Positions 16,476 through 24,257 of a stretch of 51,838 nt of DNA are shown here, in pieces. Both the position numbers and the translations under genes were made by a program. This stretch comes from CAYOLL01 sp964404765 [NCBI: uncultured Gemmatimonadota bacterium]. GTDB taxonomy: Bacteria > 4572-55. Under the pieces are notes generated by a model that saw nothing but the letters and a program-made list of their open reading frames with translations, had not been told where the DNA came from and made no database searches. The stretch spans positions 1 to 51,838 of the forward strand of contig CAYOLL010000024.1 of NCBI GenBank assembly GCA_964404765.1. The letters are read 5' to 3'. Numbering within the stretch: position 1 is the stretch's first letter; each line of letters opens with the position of its first letter.

Positions 16476-16504
16476 TTGACAGTTAAGAATGTAAGTCATA
16501 TTAT
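16476..16504 (+). promoter_or_regulatory. Promoter of the surface/secretion gene cluster
   Basis: TTGACA (16476-16481) and TATTAT (16499-16504) are spaced by 17 bases and lie about 180 bases before the TonB receptor start. It is in the 408-base divergent gap between the bacilliredoxin and the receptor, which is otherwise AT-rich and without a supported gene. The leader after the promoter shows no clear riboswitch. Confidence 0.65.
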
Positions 16505-16685
16505 TAAAGTGTCAAAGCAAAACACAGTGCTGTTTTGATAAAATACCGTCATCGTAGGCCATTATAAAATTATTGTTTGCCTATATCATTGCTGATTGAA
16601 ACTATGCCGGCCAGGTTTCCATTATAACCTTGTCTGGTTTATGCCACATTTCTACCCGTCCTGAATTATGGTAAGGAGTGCACCC

Positions 16686-19604
16686 ATGGCTTATCTTCGT
16701 TTAACTATCCTGACAATTTTCCTCGTCCTGAATATCACGGTCTACACTTTTGCCGGCACAACCGGAAAAATTTCCGGAACAATTAAAGATAAAAAAACCG
16801 GGGAAACGATGCCGGGTGTTAATGTGCGCATTGAAGGCGGGACTTTGGGCGCATCAACCAATGCGAATGGCGGTTTTACCATTCTAAATGTTTCGCCGGG
16901 TATTTATTCAATTAAGGCAACGATGATTGGCTATAAAACGGTCACGCAGACGGATGTGCGCATTTCGATTGATCTGACGACCCAGGTTGACTTTAAGATG
17001 GAAGAAACCATCATGGAGGGCGAGGAAGTCAAGATTGTCGCCGAGCGCAAAATTGTCAGAAAAGATTTGACTGCGCGCACGGCTGTAGTAGCCTCAGAAG
17101 AAATTGCCAAAGCGCCGGTCGAAGAGATGGAAGATATTTTGGCCACGCAGGCCGGTGTTACCAAGGATTCCGGCGGTGGCATTCATATTCGTGGCGGTCG
17201 ATCCGGTGAGGTGGCTTATTGGGTTGACGGCGTTTCTGTAACAGATTCTTACAACGGCAATATTGCAGTCGAGGTAGAAAATACGGCGATTAAGGAGATG
17301 CAAGTGATTAGCGGGGCGTTTAATGCCGAATACGGGCAGGCGATGTCCGGCATCGTGAATATTGCCACCAAGGACGGCGGTCAGGAGTATCATGGCTCGG
17401 CCAACGTCTACTTTGGCGACTATTTCAGCAGCAAAAGCTACGACACTTTTGGCGAGAACGAGGCGAATGACCCAAATAAAGTCTTTATGAATACAGGTAG
17501 TTTTGACCCGTCGGGGATTCAGAATTATCAGCTTAGTTTAGATGGGCCGGTTCCGGGTTTTAAAGATAAATTGACTTTTTATGCGACGGGCCGCTACTTC
17601 GACAGTGAAAATTTTTTGTATGGTCAGCGCCGATTTCTGCCCCACGACTGGTCGTATGAACGAACGAACCCGGAAACCAATCAGGATGAATGGGTGATTC
17701 GGGCATCGGGTGACGGCAAATACGTTCCGATGAATCCTTACATGAAGTACTCCTCCCAGTTTAAATTGACTTCACGTTTAACCGAAAAAATGAAACTGTC
17801 CTATAACGTCATGTGGAATAAAGCCGAGTATAAGGATTATAATGATAATCACGCCTATAAATATAACCCCGATGGCGTACCGCAAAAATTCGAAGACGGC
17901 TTAACCAATATCTTCAAGCTGACCCATACGTTAAGCGCAAAAACTTACTATGATTTAAGCGCGACCTATACCCAATTTAAGTATCATCACTACACGCATA
18001 AAAACCTTGCGGATTATGTTGTTCACCCAATGCTAAGCCAATTTAAACCCGATTATAGCTTTAATACCGGCGGGGAAAACATGAATCGCTTTGAGCGCGA
18101 GACACAGTCGATGGTTTTGAAGTTAGACGCCGTCAGCCAGACGGTCGAGCATCATCAGATCAAGGGCGGTTTTGAATTCCGTCAGCATGAAATGTATTAT
18201 GACGATGTCAATGTAATACCAAAAACCGACGAGTTGGGCCAGGAGATTTTCCATGTTGTTGTTGACGCGGAAGGGAATCCGATTTTTGATGAGTATGGTT
18301 TCCCGATTGGTTTTACTATTGAGCCGCAAATTTTGGACACATCCTCGCCAAGCCATGATCGTTACACACATAAGCCTAAAGAAGCATCTTTTTATCTTCA
18401 GGATAAAATGGAATATGATGATATCATTGTCAATGCCGGCGTCCGCTTCGACTATTTTGACCCGGACGGACAAGTATTGACGGACCCAACGGATCCGGAT
18501 ATTAACCGCCCGCTGCGACCCGAAAATCAATATTATGATTTGAATGGCAATGGCGAGCGCGATAAAGATGAACATGGTGTTTTCAGCGAGCCGGAAGTGA
18601 CGCTGGCGGAGCGGCAAGATTACTGGTATAAAGACGCCGGGAGCCCGGCTCAGCTTAGTCCGCGCATCGGTATTGCTTATCCGATGAGCGAAAAAGGGGT
18701 TATTCATTTTTCATACGGTCATTTTTTCCAAATCCCAAAATTTGAAGATTTATACAAAAACCCTGATTTTGAAATGGAAGGCGGCACGGGTTTAACAACG
18801 AAAATGGGCAACACGGAATTGAAACCGCAAAAAACGGTTAGCTATGAGATTGGTCTGCAGCAAGAGCTTACGGAAGATGTGGGTATTTCAGCGGATATTT
18901 ATTTTCGTGATGTGCGCGACCTTGTTAGTTCGGACAAGATTGTGGAAATTTTTGGTGGCAGCCAGAAGTACTCCCAGTATACAAACCGTGATTTTGGCAA
19001 TATTCGCGGCATTGCCGTATCATTAACCAAAAGGTACTCTAATAACTTTAGCGCTTCTATTGATTATACCTATCAAATTGCCGAGGGTAACGCGTCCAAT
19101 CCAGATGACGCTTTTGATGATATAAAAGGGGATAATGAGCCGGAAAAACAGCTTTTGCCGTTGCTGTGGGACCAGCGCCATTTGGTCAATGTATTACTGA
19201 CTTTTAGTGTGCCGGATAATTGGTCGCTGAGCTTGTTAGGGACATTGGGCAGTGGCTTTCCCTATACCCCGTCTACAGGCGCTATTGGGGCTTTTCAAGA
19301 AAACAGCGGACGTAAGCCGTCTTCAACCAACCTCGATATCAAATTCAGCAAAGATTTAAAGCTTGGCCGTTTTTATTACACGTTTTTTGTTAACCTCTAT
19401 AATGCCTTTGATAAGTTGAACGAAGAAGATGTTTATGGCGATACCGGCCGTGCCTACTACTCGCTTTCCGAACAGGACGCCTTGAACAGCGCTGCCGCTA
19501 CCGGGCGGGTAGATTATGTCAATTCGATTCAGGAAATCTTCCGGGAGCCGACGCGTTATTCAGAGCCGCGCCGGTTGCAACTTGGTATGTCTGTGCGCTA
19601 TTAA
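16686..19604 (+). CDS. TonB-dependent receptor with carboxypeptidase-regulatory-like N-domain
   Basis: This 972-residue outer-membrane receptor starts at the ATG at 16686, with AAGGAG seven bases before it. An upstream ATG at 16668 lies in front of that site and is less likely. The order is signal peptide (1-24), a carboxypeptidase-regulatory-like beta domain (about 25-110, GKISGTIKDKKTGETMPGVN), plug (about 120-230, IHIRGGRSGEVAYWVDGVSV and GAFNAEYGQAMSGIVNI), then a long beta-barrel ending LQLGMSVRY, a typical aromatic barrel terminus. The layout is SusC-like, but no SusD follows. Instead a large secreted protein and a PorV-like protein come next in the same direction, with gaps of 77 and 37 bases. 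Substrate unknown; it may act in surface protein export or uptake with its neighbours. Confidence 0.92.
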   Translation: MAYLRLTILTIFLVLNITVYTFAGTTGKISGTIKDKKTGETMPGVNVRIEGGTLGASTNANGGFTILNVSPGIYSIKATMIGYKTVTQTDVRISIDLTTQVDFKMEETIMEGEEVKIVAERKIVRKDLTARTAVVASEEIAKAPVEEMEDILATQAGVTKDSGGGIHIRGGRSGEVAYWVDGVSVTDSYNGNIAVEVENTAIKEMQVISGAFNAEYGQAMSGIVNIATKDGGQEYHGSANVYFGDYFSSKSYDTFGENEANDPNKVFMNTGSFDPSGIQNYQLSLDGPVPGFKDKLTFYATGRYFDSENFLYGQRRFLPHDWSYERTNPETNQDEWVIRASGDGKYVPMNPYMKYSSQFKLTSRLTEKMKLSYNVMWNKAEYKDYNDNHAYKYNPDGVPQKFEDGLTNIFKLTHTLSAKTYYDLSATYTQFKYHHYTHKNLADYVVHPMLSQFKPDYSFNTGGENMNRFERETQSMVLKLDAVSQTVEHHQIKGGFEFRQHEMYYDDVNVIPKTDELGQEIFHVVVDAEGNPIFDEYGFPIGFTIEPQILDTSSPSHDRYTHKPKEASFYLQDKMEYDDIIVNAGVRFDYFDPDGQVLTDPTDPDINRPLRPENQYYDLNGNGERDKDEHGVFSEPEVTLAERQDYWYKDAGSPAQLSPRIGIAYPMSEKGVIHFSYGHFFQIPKFEDLYKNPDFEMEGGTGLTTKMGNTELKPQKTVSYEIGLQQELTEDVGISADIYFRDVRDLVSSDKIVEIFGGSQKYSQYTNRDFGNIRGIAVSLTKRYSNNFSASIDYTYQIAEGNASNPDDAFDDIKGDNEPEKQLLPLLWDQRHLVNVLLTFSVPDNWSLSLLGTLGSGFPYTPSTGAIGAFQENSGRKPSSTNLDIKFSKDLKLGRFYYTFFVNLYNAFDKLNEEDVYGDTGRAYYSLSEQDALNSAAATGRVDYVNSIQEIFREPTRYSEPRRLQLGMSVRY

Positions 19605-19681
19605 AGCTTTTAGCGAGTTCTGCATTGAGAATTTTATGCAAAATTATCAAACGCATTGTTCACTCAAAATAAGGGAAAGCT

Positions 19682-22600
19682 ATGATGCCGAAAAGAGTCT
19701 TTAACTTAGTGATCCTGATCTGTGTTGCAATAGCAACGCAGGCTTTTGGTCAGGGCGACCCACGCAAAGGTGATCCGACTTTTCGCAAGAAAGGCAATCA
19801 TAATGGCAACAAAGTGAACTCTATTTTTTACAATTACGGTTTGGTAGGCGATCTGCCGCCGGAAATTTCCGGCGAATGGCCTATTGGTACCGGTAATGAA
19901 TATGTGGGTGATGTTAGCCCTTTAGTCGGTGTCGAATATCCGGTCGCTCCGGGCGACACCATTATCTCAGTGGTGACAAGCAGTACGCCGCGCGGTTGGG
20001 ATGACGGACCGGCCGGCGGAGGTGAGTTTTGGGGCTTTGAACCCTTGCCCGGTTACACGGATGCCAGTCAGGGTTTTGTGGCCACCAGCGGCGCTTTGGA
20101 CAGCGATGGCCCGGACCATATCCCCGGCTCGGCCGATGACGACGGTAAGCCAGATAGCTGGCCAAACTATTGGCCCGATCATCCGGATTGGGTGGATGCC
20201 GACGGCATTACGCAATGGAACGGTTTTTTTGGCCGTGGCGTTATGAATGCCGATCTGGAAAGTTATTTCCGTTTTGATGATTCGCGCGATGCTGAATTTT
20301 TGATTTTCCCGGACCCGGCCGATCAAGACCGGCGCGGTTTAGGTTACGAAGTCAAAGCGCGCGGGTTACAGTGGGCGCATTTTTTGGCCGAGGACTGTAT
20401 TTTTTGGCTGTACGAAATTATTAATGAAGGCACACTCAATTATGACAAAGCCTCCTTTGGTATGATTGTTGGGACGCTTGCCGGTGGCCGATCCGACTCA
20501 CGGGACGATCTGGCCTTTTTTGATCTGGCCAATGATATTACCTACTCCTGGGATGCTGATGATCGCGGCTCGCCGGGCTGGGTACCGGTCAGCAGTACGC
20601 GCAATGTCGGCTATGTCGGCTATGCCTATCTGGAAAGTCCGGGTATTGATCGTGACGGTATTGACAATGACGGCGACGCAGACTCACTGTCCGTTGCCCC
20701 GCGTTTTACCGAAGCGGATTTTGCTCCTCGCCGAATCCAGGCCGGAATGGAAATTATCTCTATTCATCCGGTAACTTTTGAACGGACGATTGTCGCTGTT
20801 CCCAATCAGCCTTTTACTTTCACAACTCAAGGCATGACCTATAACATTATTCCCGGCCAAACAGTTGTTGAGGAATTAGAAACCGATGTGATTGATAATG
20901 ATTTTGACGGGCTAATTAATGAAAGCTACGAAGCCCATTATAATCAATTGGTTAACCCGCCCGATGGCTATGACCTTGAGCCACGCCCGGCTTTACGTCA
21001 TATCGACTATGTCAGCGGCGCCGGATCGCAGGACCTGATGATTGACGAAGGCCGCTTTGACGGCGTAGATAATGACGGCGACTGGAATCCGGTGCGGGAT
21101 GACTTAGGCGCAGACGGCGCACCGCACACCGGCGATCCCGGCGAAGGCGATGGTCTACCGACTGCCGGCGAACCCCATTTTGACCAGACCGACGTGGATG
21201 AATCCGACCAAATCGGTTTAACAACTTTTGACTACTTTTCTCCGCCGGGCCAAATCCGGCTTAGTAATGATCCGCAAGTGTGGGGCCGCATGACGCCGGG
21301 CGTTTTTGACGTAATTCCCGGACAGGCGGAAGACGGCGACTTCATCTACGCTTCCGGTTATTTTCCGACCCCGGCAAAGAGCACCCAATTTTTCTCCTTC
21401 TCGCTGGTTTATGGCGAAGATTTTGACGACATCTTGAACAACAAAATTACAGTTCAAACGATTTATGATGAGAACTATAACTTTGCCCGCCCCCCTGCCA
21501 AGCCGAACGTCCGCGCTTTTGCCGGAGATCGCTATGTAACATTGTATTGGGATTCTGCGTCGGAAAATTCGTATGATCCAACCTCCGGTTATGATTTTGA
21601 AGGCTACAAAATCTATCGCGCCACCGATCCGGCTTTTAATGAAATCAATACGATTACGGATGGTTTTGGTCGCAAAATTTTTTACGAACCGATAGCTGTC
21701 TTTGACATCTTTAACGAGTACAAAGGTTTCTTTCCAGTGGATTATCAAGGGGTTCAGTATTATCTGGGTAAAAACAACGGACTTCGCCACGCTTTTACAG
21801 ATTCCAGCGTGACCAATGGAATAACATATTACTATGCCGTAACGGCTTACGATCATGGCGAAGCCGACAAGTCTATTTTTCCGGCGGAAACCACCAAATC
21901 CATTTTAAAAGCGCCAAGCGGTAACATTTCATTAGACATTAATACGGTTGTCGTCAGGCCGAATGCGCCGGTTAATGGCTACCTGGCATCCGGTACGGAT
22001 GATTTTGCGCACGTACAGGGCAGCGCATCCGGTGAAATTACATTAGCAATTTTGGATCCAAGCATTGTTCCGGACATGCGAACCTATGAAATTCGTTTTA
22101 CCGACAACGGCTATTTTGAGCGTAATACATCAGGTTATCGCCTGATTGATGTTACGAACAGTTCACCGGACACTATTTTGAAATTTATCGGCAATCCGCA
22201 GGGTGATTCCGACATGTTCGGCGGAATGCGCCTGAATTTTCAAAATCGCCCGTCTGGCGTCATTAATGAATCTGCTTCCGGTTGGAATCATCCTGAAAAG
22301 AATTTACCGGCCTTTACGCCAAGTACAATTGAGCGGTGCACTTTTGTCGGACATCGGGCCGCCTTTAGTTATGAAATTTCGATGACCAGCGCTTTTGAAG
22401 TACGGTCCGAATCTATCTTTGTAGCCTGCTTTCCTCGCAATTTATCAGTCCCGCCCAAGCCGGCAAATTTTCGTGTGCGCAACACTTCGCTAAACCAGGA
22501 TGTAAAATTTGGCTATAGCGATTTAGACGGCATAGCCGGATTAAGTAAAGGCGACGAGATATTTTTTCTTGAGTATAACGAAGACACCCGCCGCACAGAA

Positions 22601-23077
22601 CCTACCTGGTATATCAAAATGAGTGGTTCCGGCACAACCGACAATCCTGCCGCTGGCGATATTTTGAAAATTATTGCCTATACGCCATTTAACCGCAACG
22701 ATGTTTACCGTTTTACCACCCATGGGGCAACTGCAGATGCGGAGGGTCTGACCGAAACGGATCTGAAGCAAATTAAAGTAGTGCCCAATCCATACATCGC
22801 TTCGGCAACATGGGAGCAAGATAATCCATATCAAACCGGGCGTGGCGAGCGTCGAATCGACTTTACGCATGTGCCGAAGGATGCAACAATCCGAATTTAT
22901 ACAATTCGAGGCGAATTGGTTCAAACGCTTCAGCACGCCGGCAGCATTTTTGACGGCACCGTTAGCTGGGACTTGCGGACGAAAGATGGCTTAAATGCCG
23001 CTTACGGTATGTATATCTATCATGTCGAGGCGCCAGGAATTGGCGAAAGAATAGACAAATTTGCGGTAATTAAATAG
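19682..23077 (+). CDS. Large secreted protein with FN3-like and C-terminal sorting domains
   Basis: This 1131-residue exported protein has a signal peptide at about 1-23 (VFNLVILICVAIATQAFG). The first 550 residues are rich in Asp/Gly clusters such as DRDGIDNDGDADS, DNDFDGLINES and DNDGDWNPVRDD, which look like calcium-binding loops of the thrombospondin-3 type. A fibronectin-III-like region with YVTLYWDSAS and YYYAVTAYDHG spans about 610-740. The C-terminal 95 residues begin IKVVPNPYIASATWE and continue with RIYTIRGELVQTL and GMYIYHVEA. This is the FlgD-Ig/type IX-like C-terminal domain used for surface sorting in FCB bacteria. It lies between a TonB receptor and a PorV-like protein, so it may be a cell-surface cargo. 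No catalytic domain is seen. Confidence 0.85.
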   Translation: MMPKRVFNLVILICVAIATQAFGQGDPRKGDPTFRKKGNHNGNKVNSIFYNYGLVGDLPPEISGEWPIGTGNEYVGDVSPLVGVEYPVAPGDTIISVVTSSTPRGWDDGPAGGGEFWGFEPLPGYTDASQGFVATSGALDSDGPDHIPGSADDDGKPDSWPNYWPDHPDWVDADGITQWNGFFGRGVMNADLESYFRFDDSRDAEFLIFPDPADQDRRGLGYEVKARGLQWAHFLAEDCIFWLYEIINEGTLNYDKASFGMIVGTLAGGRSDSRDDLAFFDLANDITYSWDADDRGSPGWVPVSSTRNVGYVGYAYLESPGIDRDGIDNDGDADSLSVAPRFTEADFAPRRIQAGMEIISIHPVTFERTIVAVPNQPFTFTTQGMTYNIIPGQTVVEELETDVIDNDFDGLINESYEAHYNQLVNPPDGYDLEPRPALRHIDYVSGAGSQDLMIDEGRFDGVDNDGDWNPVRDDLGADGAPHTGDPGEGDGLPTAGEPHFDQTDVDESDQIGLTTFDYFSPPGQIRLSNDPQVWGRMTPGVFDVIPGQAEDGDFIYASGYFPTPAKSTQFFSFSLVYGEDFDDILNNKITVQTIYDENYNFARPPAKPNVRAFAGDRYVTLYWDSASENSYDPTSGYDFEGYKIYRATDPAFNEINTITDGFGRKIFYEPIAVFDIFNEYKGFFPVDYQGVQYYLGKNNGLRHAFTDSSVTNGITYYYAVTAYDHGEADKSIFPAETTKSILKAPSGNISLDINTVVVRPNAPVNGYLASGTDDFAHVQGSASGEITLAILDPSIVPDMRTYEIRFTDNGYFERNTSGYRLIDVTNSSPDTILKFIGNPQGDSDMFGGMRLNFQNRPSGVINESASGWNHPEKNLPAFTPSTIERCTFVGHRAAFSYEISMTSAFEVRSESIFVACFPRNLSVPPKPANFRVRNTSLNQDVKFGYSDLDGIAGLSKGDEIFFLEYNEDTRRTEPTWYIKMSGSGTTDNPAAGDILKIIAYTPFNRNDVYRFTTHGATADAEGLTETDLKQIKVVPNPYIASATWEQDNPYQTGRGERRIDFTHVPKDATIRIYTIRGELVQTLQHAGSIFDGTVSWDLRTKDGLNAAYGMYIYHVEAPGIGERIDKFAVIK

Positions 23078-23114
23078 CCTTTCGGACTCAAACTGCCTTT
23101 GAAAGGAGTTACCC

Positions 23115-24128
23115 TTGAAGAGAATTTATTTCATCGTGGTTGGTTTTTTTATAATGACAACCGGCCAGGTCTGGGCGCAATCAAAAGTGGGAACAACCGG
23201 GGCGTCGTTTTTGGGTATTGCTGTGGGCCCTCGCGCTATCGGCAGTGGCGGCGCTTTTGTTGCCCGGGCTAATGACGCCACAGCTTTATATTGGAATAAT
23301 GCCGGCATTGCTCAGTTAACACGTAATGAAGTTATGGTTTCTCATAATGAGTGGCTGGCAGGCACGTCCTTCGATTATGCAGCTTTTGTTATGCGCATGG
23401 GTTCCGGCGCTTTGGGAGTCAGCCTGACAGCGCTGAGTATGGATGAAATGGAAGTTACAACCGTGCTAAAACCGGAAGGCACCGGCGAACGATTTGATGC
23501 CGGCTATTTGATGACCGGATTGACCTATGCTCATGCGATGACCGACCGTTTCTACTTGGGCGCTTCGATCAAATACATCCATGAAACGATATGGAAAGAA
23601 AGTACGAATGGGGTTGCGTTTGATTTGGGCACGCTTTATCAAACCCGGTTTTTCAACGGAATGCGGATTGGCGCAGTTATTTCTAACTTTGGCTCCAGCC
23701 TGAAGATGCAAGGTGATGATTTAATTGTCCAGCATGATACCGATGGGACATCAACCGGCAATAATGACAACACGTTGGCGACTATGAAAACCGACAAATG
23801 GAACTTGCCCATTTTCTTTCGTGTCGGCGTAGCCACCGACGCCTATAAAAATGCAGACCATCGGCTGACGATAGCTACGGACGCACTGCACCCAAATGAC
23901 AATGAAGAATCGCTAAGTATTGGCGGCGAGTATAGTTATAAAGAAATGCTTTTTTTACGCGCCGGTCTAAAATCGGCGCTCATTGAAGATGGCGAAGAAG
24001 GCCTGACTTTTGGCGCCGGTTTTCAAATCAACGAATTTGGCGCAACACAATTTTGCCTGGATTACGCTTACCAGGACTTCGGGCGGCTTGGAAATCCGCA
24101 CACTTTTGGTTTAAGCGTACGTTTTTAG
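23115..24128 (+). CDS. PorV/PorQ family outer-membrane protein
   Basis: This 337-residue outer-membrane beta-barrel protein belongs to the PorV/PorQ group, related to FadL/OmpP1. PorV shuttles cargo of the type IX secretion system to the cell-surface attachment complex. The start is TTG, nine bases after AAAGGAG. It has a signal peptide (about 1-21) followed by the family opening GTTGASFLGIAVGPRAIGSG, where GGAFVARANDATALYWNNAG is diagnostic. The barrel ends in an aromatic (HTFGLSVRF). It directly follows a large protein with a sorting-type C-terminus and precedes another, which supports a role in their export. It could also be a general porin-like paralogue. Confidence 0.88.
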   Translation: MKRIYFIVVGFFIMTTGQVWAQSKVGTTGASFLGIAVGPRAIGSGGAFVARANDATALYWNNAGIAQLTRNEVMVSHNEWLAGTSFDYAAFVMRMGSGALGVSLTALSMDEMEVTTVLKPEGTGERFDAGYLMTGLTYAHAMTDRFYLGASIKYIHETIWKESTNGVAFDLGTLYQTRFFNGMRIGAVISNFGSSLKMQGDDLIVQHDTDGTSTGNNDNTLATMKTDKWNLPIFFRVGVATDAYKNADHRLTIATDALHPNDNEESLSIGGEYSYKEMLFLRAGLKSALIEDGEEGLTFGAGFQINEFGATQFCLDYAYQDFGRLGNPHTFGLSVRF

Positions 24129-24179
24129 CGATCTGACACAGCTCATTACGCTACCCCGGAAGGAGGTGAATTCTGCATT

Positions 24180-24257
24180 TTGCCAACGGAAATGAACGGG
24201 GATGTCGTGATTAAGCATATTACTTTTCAATTACCTAGATTAAGGAGAAGAAGATGA
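24180..24257 (+). CDS. Putative 25-codon leader peptide
   Basis: A very strong Shine-Dalgarno sequence, GGAAGGAGGTGA (24158-24169), stands ten bases before a TTG that opens a 25-codon frame. The frame contains an internal ATG (codon 5), ends in PRLRRRR, and its stop TGA overlaps the ATG of the next gene as ATGA (24254-24257). The downstream gene also has its own AAGGAG. This geometry fits a short leader translated to couple or tune expression of the big secreted protein. There is no homology support for so short a peptide. Confidence 0.35.
   Translation: MPTEMNGDVVIKHITFQLPRLRRRR

Noticed and set aside
16505-16685. Riboswitch in the TonB receptor leader
   Set aside because: No conserved riboswitch words could be placed. 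The leader is AT-rich without a clear multi-stem arrangement.
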